Part shown: positions 26,016-36,110 of the stretch, piece after piece | Numbering within the stretch: the stretch's first letter is position 1 | Layout of the letters: each line of letters opens with the position of its first letter | NCBI GenBank assembly: GCA_012513605.1 | Contig: JAAZBV010000155.1 | Span: forward strand, 41,184 to 105,183 | Origin: Desulfatiglans sp. | Lineage (GTDB): Bacteria > Desulfobacterota > DSM-4660 > Desulfatiglandales > HGW-15 | Length of the DNA: 64,000 nt | Reading direction: 5' to 3' | The notes under the pieces: generated by a model | Told to the model about the DNA's origin: nothing | Databases searched by the model: none | The model's input: only the letters and a program-made list of their open reading frames with translations | Made by a program: the position numbers and the translations under genes

Positions 26016-26984
26016 TTACACCTTCCAGCAGGCAGCTTTGTGCCCCGGTTCCTTTTCTTCAAGCATGGGCTCCTGCTCCTGACACCTTGAATCACCATTA
26101 TATATGGGGCACCTCGGGTGAAACCTGCAACCTGAAGGAAACCTTAATGGGTTTGGCACATTACCGGGTATTGTTAAAAGCCTCTCCCTTTTTTCACCAA
26201 GTTTGGGGAGCGAGTCCAGAAGCCCCCTGGTATACGGGTGAAGAGGATTTTTAAAGAGCCCCTCTGCCCCTCCTGTTTCCACAATCCGTGCGGCATACAT
26301 AACAGCAACCCTGTCAGCCCTCTCAGCCACTATGCCCAGATTGTGGGTGATAATAAGCACGCTCATCCCATACTGCTCCTTTATGGAATCCATAAGATCC
26401 AGTATCTGGGCCTGTATAGTAACATCAAGGGCGGTAGTGGGTTCATCGGCTATAAGCAGTTCAGGCCGTGAGCTTATGCCCATTGCTATCATGACCCTCT
26501 GCCTCATGCCGCCTGACATCTGGTAAGGATACTCATGCACCCTCTGCCCGGGGTCAGCTATGCCTACCTTGCGAAGCGCCTCAACAGCCTCCTGCCAGGC
26601 CCCTTCCATATCCTTTTTCTGATGAAGCTGTATTGCCTCTGCAATCTGATCACCAATGGTATAGACAGGGTTAAGGCTGGTCATTGGCTCCTGAAAGATC
26701 ATGGCTATCTTGTTGCCGCGGATAGACCTCATCTCCTTTTCTTTAAGATCAAGGAGATTCTGCCCGTTATACAATATCCGGCCATTAACAATTCTGCCAG
26801 GGGGGTCAGGGATAAGCCTCATTATGGAGAGGGCTGTAACGCTTTTACCGCAGCCGCTTTCACCCACAAGGGCAAAGGTCTCTCCCCTTGTGATTGTAAA
26901 GCTTACATCCTGAACAGCATTTACAATACCGCCTTCCGTATTAAATCGTGTTGTAAGCCCTTCTACTTTTAAAAGCTCGGTCAT
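26016..26984 (-). CDS. Oligopeptide ABC transporter ATP-binding protein (OppD type)
   Basis: The partner ATPase has 322 residues: Walker [10 protein letters not shown] near 38, signature [14 protein letters not shown] near 153, Walker B LLIADEP, and a C-terminal CRFHPRCP segment. It lies between the permease and the second ATPase with gaps of 2-3 bases, so it is in the same operon. Confidence 0.92.
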   Translation of the reverse strand: MTELLKVEGLTTRFNTEGGIVNAVQDVSFTITRGETFALVGESGCGKSVTALSIMRLIPDPPGRIVNGRILYNGQNLLDLKEKEMRSIRGNKIAMIFQEPMTSLNPVYTIGDQIAEAIQLHQKKDMEGAWQEAVEALRKVGIADPGQRVHEYPYQMSGGMRQRVMIAMGISSRPELLIADEPTTALDVTIQAQILDLMDSIKEQYGMSVLIITHNLGIVAERADRVAVMYAARIVETGGAEGLFKNPLHPYTRGLLDSLPKLGEKRERLLTIPGNVPNPLRFPSGCRFHPRCPIYNGDSRCQEQEPMLEEKEPGHKAACWKV

Positions 26985-26987
26985 ATA

Positions 26988-28184
26988 TTACTGCCTTAGT
27001 CTGGGGTCAATGGCGTCACGAAGCGCCTCACCAACAAGGTTATAGGCCAGCACAGTCAGGAAGATAGCAAGCCCCGGAAACAGGGTAAGCCACCACAGGA
27101 ACCTGCCGGTTGTACTTACCCCAAGGCTGAGCATCTGTCCCCAGCTTGGGGTTGGAGGGGCAACGCCAAAGCCCAAAAAGCTTAAGGCCGCCTCAATAAA
27201 TATGGCCCCTGCAATACCGAATGTGGCGTTAACAAGGACCGGTGTTATTCCGTTTGGAAGCATATGCCTGAAAAGTATGCTTTTAAGGGGCAGCCCAAGG
27301 GACCTTGCCGCCTGCACAAAATCCTGTTTGCGCAGCTTGAAGAACTCTGCCCTTATAAACCTTGCATCGCCTGTCCAGCTTGTGATCCCTATAATAACCA
27401 TAATATTAAAGAGACTCCTCGGAAAAAAGGCCACAATGGTAATAATCAGAAAGAAGGTTGGTATGGCCATCATGATCTCAACAATACGCATGCCGATAAA
27501 ATCCACCCTGCCCCCGAAATATCCGAGGATCGCCCCGATTATTATGCCTATTATGGTCGATATGCCGACAGCCACAAATCCGACTGAAAGGGAGATGCGG
27601 CTACCGTGTATCAGCCTGCATAACACATCTGACCCCACATCATCGGTGCCAAGCCAGTGTTCTTTGCCGGGCGGCTTTTCACGGCTGGACAGATCTGTCC
27701 TTGCATATCCGTATGGTATCGGTGCAAACAGCCCCCTTTCGGCCCTGCCAGAGGAAATCATGGTTTTATAATCCTGTGCGTCAAGCCGGTGCGGGATAAG
27801 GGTATGGATCAGGATGATCCCGATCAGGAGAATCCCGGCCAGGAGTAAGACCTGCCTCATGAGCACAGAGCCCCTTGCAGACGGGTCAAGACGCCTGCGG
27901 TTATCTCTTATCAGTAAGAGGAGGATAATTCCGATTAATGACGCCAGGAACACACTGTAGTCTGTTGCCTTGAGCGCCTTGAAAAGCGGGAAAAAGGTCT
28001 GCCCCTCTATAACGATAAAATATGGCTTATCGTTTGCGAGAAACGGGGCCAGCAAAGCAACAGCAAAAAGTATGATAATAAATATGAGGCACAGAAGACT
28101 TAACCTGCTTTTTGCAAACTCCCTCCAGACAAGTTCGCCGTATGATGTGCCCCAGTCTTTTTTAATCTTTGTATCTCTGTCCAT
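26988..28184 (-). CDS. Oligopeptide ABC transporter permease (OppC/YejE type)
   Basis: This is an inner-membrane permease of 398 residues, longer than usual OppC. After the first membrane helix there is an insertion of about 100 residues with two extra hydrophobic segments (about 80-95 and 110-128) before the conserved part. The conserved HWLGTDDVGSDVLCRLIHG and the EAA-type loop (EAALSFLGFGVAPPTPSWG) are intact. The size and insert resemble YejE-like permeases. Confidence 0.88.
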   Translation of the reverse strand: MDRDTKIKKDWGTSYGELVWREFAKSRLSLLCLIFIIILFAVALLAPFLANDKPYFIVIEGQTFFPLFKALKATDYSVFLASLIGIILLLLIRDNRRRLDPSARGSVLMRQVLLLAGILLIGIILIHTLIPHRLDAQDYKTMISSGRAERGLFAPIPYGYARTDLSSREKPPGKEHWLGTDDVGSDVLCRLIHGSRISLSVGFVAVGISTIIGIIIGAILGYFGGRVDFIGMRIVEIMMAIPTFFLIITIVAFFPRSLFNIMVIIGITSWTGDARFIRAEFFKLRKQDFVQAARSLGLPLKSILFRHMLPNGITPVLVNATFGIAGAIFIEAALSFLGFGVAPPTPSWGQMLSLGVSTTGRFLWWLTLFPGLAIFLTVLAYNLVGEALRDAIDPRLRQ

Positions 28185-28186
28185 TA

Positions 28187-29185
28187 TTAATCAGCATCCT
28201 CAAAACTGATACGCGGATCAACCATCGCATATGCAATATCGCCAAACAGGAGCCCCGCAAGGTTCAGGAGGCCCCCTATTGTGGCGACTGCCATAACAAC
28301 ATTATAGTCACGTGTGGTAACCGCCTCAAAGGCGAGCATACCCATGCCGGGGATGCTGAATATCTGCTCAATAATAACTGATCCGCCAAGCATGGCAGGT
28401 ATGAGGGTTGCCATGATTGTTATAACAGGGATCACGCTGTTCCTGAAGGCATGTTTTATAACTACTGTCCAGTTTGAAAGCCCCTTTGACCTGGCAGTGC
28501 GGACATAATCTGCCCTCAGGTTTTCAAGCATGCCTGCGCGCACCTGTTTGGTAAGATAGGCAAAGCCCCCATATGTTAAACAGAGCACCGGAAGGGTAAG
28601 GTGCCACAACCTGTCCACGAGCCACGGGAAAAATGGGAGTATTTCCGCGTTATTGCTGCTTAAACCTGCCGGGGGAAACCAGTTTAAAAATGCAGGGCCG
28701 CACAAATAGCCTATCATCATCTGACCTACCCACATGGATGGCAGTGCCCACAGCATGAATAATAAAACAGAACTTGCCCTGTCAAAAAAGCGCCTGTGCT
28801 TGACAGCAGCCAGAACGCCCATAGGAAGCGAGATCATATATATCAGGAAAAATGCAATCAGGTTAAGGGTGAGTGTTATCGGGAATCTATCCTTAATGAT
28901 ATCTATAACAGGCCTGTGATGTTTAAGTGAATCACCGAAATCAAAGCGGACAACGCGTATAAACCACTTTGCATACTGCACAGGAACAGGTTGATCAAGC
29001 CCATAGAGCTTCATCCTGGCCTCGCGCACATCAGCAGCCCTCTCTGCATCCATCTGGCCACCCGGCCCCATGGAGAGGCTGACCGGATCACCGGGCGCAA
29101 TCCTGCTGATGGCAAACACCATAATGGTTATCCCGATAAGTGTCGGGATCATGAGCATTAGTCTTCTGATAATATAGGTAGTCAT
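28187..29185 (-). CDS. Oligopeptide ABC transporter permease (OppB type)
   Basis: This 332-residue inner-membrane permease has about six helices. It has the typical OppB start (YIIRRLMLMIPTLIGI) and a C-terminal EAA-like loop near RTARSKGLSNWTVVIKHAF. It starts immediately after the stop of the second binding protein gene. Confidence 0.92.
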   Translation of the reverse strand: MTTYIIRRLMLMIPTLIGITIMVFAISRIAPGDPVSLSMGPGGQMDAERAADVREARMKLYGLDQPVPVQYAKWFIRVVRFDFGDSLKHHRPVIDIIKDRFPITLTLNLIAFFLIYMISLPMGVLAAVKHRRFFDRASSVLLFMLWALPSMWVGQMMIGYLCGPAFLNWFPPAGLSSNNAEILPFFPWLVDRLWHLTLPVLCLTYGGFAYLTKQVRAGMLENLRADYVRTARSKGLSNWTVVIKHAFRNSVIPVITIMATLIPAMLGGSVIIEQIFSIPGMGMLAFEAVTTRDYNVVMAVATIGGLLNLAGLLFGDIAYAMVDPRISFEDAD

Positions 29186-30907
29186 CTATCTGTATCTTTG
29201 ATTTTCCTTTGGGACATACCATTCAAAATGGTTAATCCCGAGCAGATGCATCTTTACATTTTCAAATCTTTTACTAAGAAAGGCTTCCCCTGGCCTTGTA
29301 TAGATAAAAGTGTGCGGCTGCTCCTCATGTAAAATACGATGGAACTGGTGATACAATTTATTTCTTTTTTCATCATCAATGGTAACACGGGCCTCTTCCA
29401 TGAGTTTATCTGCTTCAGCGACATTAAACCCAACATAGTTTGAACCTCTATTGCCTATCTGAGAGGAATGCCATGTTTGATAAGGATCACCGGCCAGGCC
29501 TCCAACAGTAGCCAGATTGACCGCATCAAATTTTCTATCATAAACCCTGTTTATAAAAACAGACCATTCATAAGGGTCTATTTCAACCTCTATCCCTACC
29601 TTTGCAGCAGCATCCTTTACCAGTTTTGCCATCTGTTCATGAATGCTGGTGCCGCCCACAATCTGATACTTGAATCTGAATTCAACCCCGTCCTTATCAC
29701 GTATCCCATTTCCATTGGTATCTACCCACCCCGCCTCATCCAGCAATTGCTTTGCCCTTTCGGGGTCATAGGGCCATGGTATTATAGCAGAATCATACTG
29801 GGGGCCATGAATATAAAAATTACCTGTAGGTATCATCGCTTCCGGATTTTTGAGTATATGTTTTATTATATTTTCCCTGTCTAATATGTGAGTCATGGCC
29901 TGTCTGACCCTTTTATCCCTGAAAAAAGGTCTATCCTGATTCCAGCCTATCCAAAAATAGCCTACCCCGGGATGCCAATAGGAGAGGCAGTGAAATTTTT
30001 CTGTGAAATCCCTGTTTTGCGACATTTCACTAAAAAGCTCTGGCGAAGGCTGCTTGATAAAGTCAACCTGCCCTGCCCTTAGCGCCTGAACTGCGGCAGC
30101 ATCATTGGTTATGACCCTGAATATTATCTTGTCAACATTTGGCATCTTCCCCCAGTAATCCAGATTTTTTCTTATTATGATTTCGCGGCCAACCTCCCAT
30201 TTTTCAAAGATATAGGGGCCGCTTCCAACAGGGTTAGAGATTCTTTTATTAAATTCATCAGGGCTGCTAAATCTATAGATGTGTTCAGGAATGACCGGTA
30301 TGCCTCCGCAAATCGATAATGACCTGAAATATACCCTTTTCATAATAAATCTTACATGCCTGTCATTCATTTTTACAACATGATCAACATCCTGCAGATA
30401 ATTGGCGTATGAAAGCGCATCCACACCGGGATTGATTATTGTATTATATGAAAAGATTACATCATCAGCAGTAACCGGGTGGCCATCGGAAAAGGTAATA
30501 TCATCACGCAGTATAAAATCGATCTGCAAACCATCTTCTGAGATTGCAAAGCTTTTGGCTAACAGAGGCTTATGTTCAAATGTGTCTTCATTATATTCAA
30601 TAAGGGTCTCAAAAATATTTCCGCTGACAACATAATTTGCTACAGCATCTGATGAAGTAATCGGATTAAAGTTAGAGGGTTCACTATTAATGCACCAGAT
30701 AAGCCAGTCTCCATCATCGCCGGGATACTCGTTTTTAATACCCTCTTTAACTCTGGCCTCTGTTTTTTGTGGTTTTGAAATCCCGGCAATCCTGTTAAGC
30801 CTCTCATACAGCCTGTCTGACTGGATCATTGAGAGTATCTGCAAAACAATGACAACAAGAAGCAATAAGACAATGACTGCCGAATAAAGCGCCGAACGTC
30901 TATTCAT
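29186..30907 (-). CDS. Peptide-binding protein, family 5 (second copy)
   Basis: A solute-binding protein (SBP_bac_5) of 573 residues. I chose the ATG at 30907 over 30940: it overlaps the upstream stop as ATGAATAG, gives the same MNRR start as the upstream paralogue and makes both proteins 573 residues long. The N-terminus is a hydrophobic anchor with no lipobox Cys, so it is probably tethered to the inner membrane by an uncleaved helix. The family pattern DGLQIDFILRDDITFSDG is clear. Confidence 0.88.
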   Translation of the reverse strand: MNRRSALYSAVIVLLLLVVIVLQILSMIQSDRLYERLNRIAGISKPQKTEARVKEGIKNEYPGDDGDWLIWCINSEPSNFNPITSSDAVANYVVSGNIFETLIEYNEDTFEHKPLLAKSFAISEDGLQIDFILRDDITFSDGHPVTADDVIFSYNTIINPGVDALSYANYLQDVDHVVKMNDRHVRFIMKRVYFRSLSICGGIPVIPEHIYRFSSPDEFNKRISNPVGSGPYIFEKWEVGREIIIRKNLDYWGKMPNVDKIIFRVITNDAAAVQALRAGQVDFIKQPSPELFSEMSQNRDFTEKFHCLSYWHPGVGYFWIGWNQDRPFFRDKRVRQAMTHILDRENIIKHILKNPEAMIPTGNFYIHGPQYDSAIIPWPYDPERAKQLLDEAGWVDTNGNGIRDKDGVEFRFKYQIVGGTSIHEQMAKLVKDAAAKVGIEVEIDPYEWSVFINRVYDRKFDAVNLATVGGLAGDPYQTWHSSQIGNRGSNYVGFNVAEADKLMEEARVTIDDEKRNKLYHQFHRILHEEQPHTFIYTRPGEAFLSKRFENVKMHLLGINHFEWYVPKENQRYR

Positions 30908-32621
30908 ATCTCTGTAACTCCTCAGGGACATACCATTCAAGCCAGTTAAGTCCCATCTTATGCATTTTTACATTTTTAAAACGTTTGTCCAGAAGCCTCA
31001 TATAGGGCCTTTCAAATAGGAATGTATAGGGTTGTTCCTCATGTAAAATCAAGTGTATTTTTTGAAAGAGCCTGTTTCTTTCTGCCTCATCAATGGTCAT
31101 CCGGGCTTTTTCAATTAGGCTGTCAACCTCCGGATTATTATAGCCTACATAATTTGAAGCACGGTTTCCTATCTGTGAAGAATGAAATATCTGGTAGGGG
31201 TCATCAATCACATCACCGCCCCAGCCCATAACCATCGCCTCAAACTGACGGTCTGAAAGCCTTGGGATCAAGACCGACCACTCATAAGGGTCAGGCACCA
31301 CATCAACACCAATCTTTGCAGCCTCATCCTTTAACAGCTTTACAAGCCTTATATAGAGAGTACTTGAGCTGTTGTACATGAACTTGAACCTGAATGGGAC
31401 CCCATCCTTATCACGTATGCCGTCACCATTACTGTCAATCCACCCTGCCTCATCCAGAAGCCTCTTTGCCTTTTCAGGGTCATAGGGCCAGGATTTAATA
31501 TCAGGATTATTCTGCCCCCCTTCGGAATAAAAAGAGCCAGTCACAATCCTTCCGCTACCCTTAAGAAGATGGGTTATTATTTTATTACGATCAATAATGT
31601 GGGTCATGGCAAGGCGGACACGCCTCTCTTTAAAATAGGGGGTATCCACATTCCAGCCAATATAAAAAAATGGCACCCTTGGTTCATAATATGAAAGGTA
31701 ATAGAATTTTTCCCTGAATCCTTTATCCGCATCAAGCTCAGCAAACTGGTCAGGTTCAGGTATCATTATATCCACCTGCCCTGCCCTTAGCGCCTGAAGC
31801 CCTGCCACAGTGTTTGTGATGAACCTGTATACCACCTTTTTAATCTTTGGTTTTTCTCCCCAGTAATTTTCATTTCTCTTTAAAACAATTTCACGGCCAA
31901 CATCCCACTTCTCAAAGATATAGGGGCCGCTGCCCACAGGGTTTGAGTTGCGTGCATTGAATTTAGCGGGATCATCAAAACCATATATGTGTTTGGGGTA
32001 TATACCGACATCTGAAAAAGAGAGGTTATCAAGTGTTTTAAAAAAGGGCCTCTTCATAATAAATCTGACATGCTTTTCATCAACAGCCACAACCCGCTCA
32101 ACATCAGTAAACATCTGTGCAATGGTGGCTGCATCAACCTTGGGGTTCATGATTGTATTGAAGGTGAATACAACATCATCTGTTGTTACAGGGAGACCAT
32201 CCGAAAAATAGATATCATCCCTGAGTCTGAAATCAACCTCAAGCCCGTCATCCGAGATATTAAAACTCTTCGCAAGGTAAGGTTTAAGCTCCATGGTGTC
32301 ATAATCATAATCGAGGAGTGGCTCCATGATATAGGGGGTTGTGATCCACCTGGAATAGATATCATTATCTGCGCTTATCATGTTAAGCGTTTTGGGCTCC
32401 ACACTGTAGGCCCATACAAGCCAGTCTCCTTCATCAGCCTGTCCGGTTTCTTTTTTGTGATTACTGTCACTTTTTAGTTCCTTAGCTTCCTGCGACTCTA
32501 TAAACTTATTCAACTCTTGTTCGAAATTAAGGCTTTTATTGTAGATTTTAAGTTGAAGAAGGACACCTGCTATTAGCAGGATTAGTATAAGAGGGGCAAT
32601 TGGATTCCCACGACGATTCAT
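30900..32621 (-). CDS. Peptide-binding protein, family 5 (first copy)
   Basis: This is the first gene of the importer operon. The 573-residue family 5 binding protein starts MNRRGNPIAP with an N-terminal membrane helix and no lipobox. It shares long stretches with the next gene, for example NPVGSGPYIFEKWDVGREI, so the two arose by tandem duplication. Two binding proteins feeding one permease pair suggest a wider peptide range or a heteromeric receptor. Confidence 0.9.
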   Translation of the reverse strand: MNRRGNPIAPLILILLIAGVLLQLKIYNKSLNFEQELNKFIESQEAKELKSDSNHKKETGQADEGDWLVWAYSVEPKTLNMISADNDIYSRWITTPYIMEPLLDYDYDTMELKPYLAKSFNISDDGLEVDFRLRDDIYFSDGLPVTTDDVVFTFNTIMNPKVDAATIAQMFTDVERVVAVDEKHVRFIMKRPFFKTLDNLSFSDVGIYPKHIYGFDDPAKFNARNSNPVGSGPYIFEKWDVGREIVLKRNENYWGEKPKIKKVVYRFITNTVAGLQALRAGQVDIMIPEPDQFAELDADKGFREKFYYLSYYEPRVPFFYIGWNVDTPYFKERRVRLAMTHIIDRNKIITHLLKGSGRIVTGSFYSEGGQNNPDIKSWPYDPEKAKRLLDEAGWIDSNGDGIRDKDGVPFRFKFMYNSSSTLYIRLVKLLKDEAAKIGVDVVPDPYEWSVLIPRLSDRQFEAMVMGWGGDVIDDPYQIFHSSQIGNRASNYVGYNNPEVDSLIEKARMTIDEAERNRLFQKIHLILHEEQPYTFLFERPYMRLLDKRFKNVKMHKMGLNWLEWYVPEELQRYE

Positions 32622-32809
32622 AATCTTAAGACTCCAGAGTCTTTACAAGTATTACATTAAGATATATTAATAGAATATAAATTTTTGATGTTAGCATTTT
32701 ATAACTGTATAGTAAAGTTAGCTAAATAATTCAATCTTAACAACAAAATATTATAATTAATTACTACTAAAATAAATGTCTTTATAAAAATTGAATCTGA
32801 GGAGCCAAC

Positions 32810-35629
32810 ATGAAAAGAATAGCCGCCCTTGTCCTGGGATTTTTTATCTTTTTAAATATAAGCCTAGCTGCCCAAACCCTTACGAAACACCCGGAAGATA
32901 AATCTGTTTCACGCAACCTGGTACTTGAAAACGGGTTAAAGGTGCTGCTGGTTTCAGACCCTGCTTTTAACAAATCAGCGGTTTCACTTGAGGTTCAGGC
33001 AGGGTCTCTGATGGACCCTGAAGAGAGGCAGGGACTGGCACATTTTCTTGAGCACATGCTCTTTTTGGGGAATAAAAAATACCCTGAGGTTGATGAATTT
33101 TCAACCTACCTGGATAGTCACGGTGGCTATACAAACGCATTCACAGGTGAGGACAGAAGCAACTATCATTTTGAAATCCAGCATGATGCCTTTGATGGGG
33201 CGCTTGACAGGTTTTCACAGTTTTTTATCTCCCCTCTCTTTTCATCCGAATACACTGAGCGAGAGATAAATGCCGTTCATTCAGAACACCAGAAAAACCT
33301 TGAACAGGATGACTGGCGCGAACATCAGCTCTTTAAGGCCTTTTACAGGAAAGAGCACCCTGCAAACCATTTTGCAACAGGTAATATAGATACACTTAAA
33401 GGGGTAAAACAGGATGAATTCATAAGGTTTTATGAGACCTATTATTCAGCCAACAGGATGAGCCTTGTACTTTTAAGCAACAAAGACCTGGATGAACTTG
33501 AAAAACTTGCGAGAGAATATTTTTTACCTGTAAAGAATAATAACCTTGAAAAGATAAAATATGGCCCTGACTATCTGGAGCATGTAAAAGGCCTGCGCTT
33601 GATCAAACGCATCCCTGTAAAAGATATCAGGGAACTCACGCTCACATTCTCCACTCCAAGTTTTATAGAGTATTACCGGACAAAACCTGAGATGCTTGTT
33701 GGTTTTTGTATGGGTCATGAAGGCAAAGGGTCGCTTCTGTCCTTCCTTAAAAGTCAGGGGCTTGCTACTGGTTTAAGCGCCGGTGGTGGCAACACAACAA
33801 CCGATTATGGAAAGTTCGTGATCAACATCAAGCTTACCCAAAAGGGTGTAGAGCATTATCAGGATGTTATTAAATACTGTTTCAGTTACATCGCTCTTCT
33901 TCGTGAAAAAGGTATCCCTGATTATCTCTTTGAAGAGATCAAACATATTGCTGAACTTGATTATACATACAAATACAAGGGTGAAGGGGCTGACAGGGCA
34001 ACCCACCTGGCAGGTAATATGAACCACTACTCACCTGACCTTGCTGAGACTGTTGATTACATATATGAAAAACTCGAACCGGGGTTGATTAATTCTGTTC
34101 TTAAACAGCTTACCCCTGATAACATGCTCTGCATGCTGACAGCAAAGGGATTGAATACTGACAGCATTGAACCATACTATGGCACCAGGTTCTCCTACAG
34201 TGTGGAGAAAGGAAAGATATATAAATCCATTGTAAAACCACCCAAGATAAATGAGCTTGCGCTTCCTGCTCCAAACCCTTTTCTGCCTGAAAGTGTGCGC
34301 CTGCTTGCTGAACAGCCGGTAAATATTATCAACGAGCAGGGTATAGAAATGTGGTATAGCCAGGACACCACCTTTAAAAGACCGGAGGCAACTATTGTTT
34401 TGCGCATCAAGCACGATAAAGGGGTTGTGAGCCCAACATACATGGCGAAGTTATCCCTGTATACAGCATGCGTAAATGAAATGCTGAATGAAATAGCATA
34501 CCCTGCCTCTGAGGCAGGGCTTGATTTTAGATTTTCTGAGGATATGGACGGTATAAATTTAATCATTAGTGGCTATAGCGCTTCCATACCAATGTTAATA
34601 AGAGAAATTGGCAGCAGGTTAAAATCAATAGATCTGAGCGAGCAGCAGTTTAATGACATCAAAGAGAGGAAAATACAGGAGTGGGGGAATTTCAAGATGG
34701 GTCAGGCCTGGGAGGTCGCTCGCCATGTCTCACGCATGATCAGGAAAGAGAAATATTTTAGTGTTGACTCCATTTTGGCAGAGGGAAAACTTGTTGAACT
34801 TAAAGAGCTAAAAGGATTCACTGGTGCACTATACAATAAGGCACGGATAGAGGGCATTGCACATGGTAACATCACTGCAGACGAGACTGTTACGTTAACA
34901 CGCATGCTGCAATCTTTATTAAATTCAACCCCATTAAATAAAGAGGATACATTTAAACAGGCTATCCTTGTTGAAAAGGCGAATGACCCGCTTACATATA
35001 TTGAAAGGCTTGAGACAAATAATTCCTGCCTCTGGAAGACTGTTTACCTGGGTAGCGAAACCCCGGAGCTAAGAATGGCAGCACGTATCATTGATAAATT
35101 TATCTCACAGCCCTTCTATACTGAGATGCGCACAAAACAGCAACTGGGCTATATTGTTTCATCCGCAGCCCAGGAGGATAATGGCCAGCATTACCTGTTT
35201 TTTATTGTCCAATCAGAAAGCCACCCTGCTGATGATATACGTGAAAGGGCAGATCGTTTCATTGATACTCTGCCCCCTGAGTTTAAGGCATTACCCGATG
35301 CTGATTTTGCCCAATTCAAAACGGCTGTTAAAACTGAGCTTTTACAAAAACCCAAGAGTATCATGGAAAAGGCCATGCTCTTTGACAGGTTGACATTTGA
35401 GTATAATAAGGATTTTAACAGGAAGGACGAGGACTTGAATGCCCTTGACGGATTGACAAAAGCCCAGGTACTAAAAATCCTTTCAGAGAGCATTAATCCC
35501 GCCACCAGAAAGACAGTTGATATACTTTTGTTTGCAAGACAGCACACCATAAAGCCTGAGACAAAGGCATCAATAGAGGTCATTGATAAATTCAAGATCG
35601 GAAGGGAGTTTGTTAAAAGGGGGGAATAA
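32810..35629 (+). CDS. M16 family zinc metalloprotease (pitrilysin/insulysin type)
   Basis: The 939-residue single-chain protease has an N-terminal signal peptide (IAALVLGFFIFLNISLAA), so it is periplasmic. The inverted zinc motif HFLEH is near residue 82, with the downstream Glu in the REINAVHSEHQ region near 155. The later, non-catalytic halves contain RTKQQLGYIVSS near 770, as in pitrilysin. It degrades peptides rather than folded proteins in known homologues. It is divergent from the peptide importer, which supports a shared role in peptide scavenging. Confidence 0.9.
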   Translation: MKRIAALVLGFFIFLNISLAAQTLTKHPEDKSVSRNLVLENGLKVLLVSDPAFNKSAVSLEVQAGSLMDPEERQGLAHFLEHMLFLGNKKYPEVDEFSTYLDSHGGYTNAFTGEDRSNYHFEIQHDAFDGALDRFSQFFISPLFSSEYTEREINAVHSEHQKNLEQDDWREHQLFKAFYRKEHPANHFATGNIDTLKGVKQDEFIRFYETYYSANRMSLVLLSNKDLDELEKLAREYFLPVKNNNLEKIKYGPDYLEHVKGLRLIKRIPVKDIRELTLTFSTPSFIEYYRTKPEMLVGFCMGHEGKGSLLSFLKSQGLATGLSAGGGNTTTDYGKFVINIKLTQKGVEHYQDVIKYCFSYIALLREKGIPDYLFEEIKHIAELDYTYKYKGEGADRATHLAGNMNHYSPDLAETVDYIYEKLEPGLINSVLKQLTPDNMLCMLTAKGLNTDSIEPYYGTRFSYSVEKGKIYKSIVKPPKINELALPAPNPFLPESVRLLAEQPVNIINEQGIEMWYSQDTTFKRPEATIVLRIKHDKGVVSPTYMAKLSLYTACVNEMLNEIAYPASEAGLDFRFSEDMDGINLIISGYSASIPMLIREIGSRLKSIDLSEQQFNDIKERKIQEWGNFKMGQAWEVARHVSRMIRKEKYFSVDSILAEGKLVELKELKGFTGALYNKARIEGIAHGNITADETVTLTRMLQSLLNSTPLNKEDTFKQAILVEKANDPLTYIERLETNNSCLWKTVYLGSETPELRMAARIIDKFISQPFYTEMRTKQQLGYIVSSAAQEDNGQHYLFFIVQSESHPADDIRERADRFIDTLPPEFKALPDADFAQFKTAVKTELLQKPKSIMEKAMLFDRLTFEYNKDFNRKDEDLNALDGLTKAQVLKILSESINPATRKTVDILLFARQHTIKPETKASIEVIDKFKIGREFVKRGE

Positions 35630-35690
35630 GGAAAATAATCCTGTAATATAGCTATATGATCTCTCCATTATTAGAGGCCTTTAGAATAGA

Positions 35691-35752
35691 GGCTGTTTTA
35701 AAACCTACTTTAAAATAGCCTTGGCTGTTATGAAGTATACTTTAAAATAGCC
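35691..35752. repeat. Hairpin and direct repeat of TACTTTAAAATAGCC
   Basis: GGCTGTTTTAAA (35691-35702) can pair with TTTAAAATAGCC (35709-35720). The 15-mer TACTTTAAAATAGCC is repeated exactly at 35738-35752. It could be a terminator for the protease gene or part of the control region of the following toxin-antitoxin pair. Confidence 0.4.
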
Positions 35753-35786
35753 ATATAATATTTGACATTATCATATCAAGAAATAT

Positions 35787-35808
35787 AATTATATCAATTG
35801 ATATAATT
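35787..35808. promoter_or_regulatory. Perfect 22-bp palindrome, likely antitoxin operator
   Basis: A perfect palindrome centred on CAATTG lies 31 bp before the antitoxin ATG. Phd/YefM antitoxins repress their own operon by binding palindromes near the promoter, so this is the likely operator. Confidence 0.6.
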
Positions 35809-35839
35809 CATATAATAAGCATTAAATGGAGGCATATAA

Positions 35840-36109
35840 ATGCAAAAGATAATAACGGCTATGGATGCCAGAAAAAATTTTGGTCAGATCCTGAATGAAG
35901 CTGCCTTAAGAGGTGATGATTTTATTGTGGAACGTGCAGGCAAGGCTATGGTTGCGATTGTTTCAATGGAAAAGTATGAGATAATGAGACAAAACAGAGA
36001 AGAGGCGCGCATAGCAGCGGATATAATAAAAGAAAAAATGAAGGGCGCTGATATTGCAACTACAGAGGTCCTGATTTCAGAAGCAATCTCAGATATCAGG
36101 ACATCATAA
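35840..36109 (+). CDS. Phd/YefM-type antitoxin
   Basis: This 89-residue antitoxin has the Phd fold signature: a start ITAMDARKNFGQILNEA that binds DNA, a VERAGKAMVAIVSMEKYE strand region, and a helical C-terminus likely to wrap the toxin. A GGAGG ribosome binding site precedes it. It ends one base before the PIN toxin gene. Confidence 0.82.
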   Translation: MQKIITAMDARKNFGQILNEAALRGDDFIVERAGKAMVAIVSMEKYEIMRQNREEARIAADIIKEKMKGADIATTEVLISEAISDIRTS

Positions 36110-36110
36110 A

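Noticed and set aside
29186..30940. 41-base overlap of the two binding-protein genes as a sign of fusion or error
   Set aside because: The ATG at 30907 gives an 8-base overlap and equal lengths for both paralogues.
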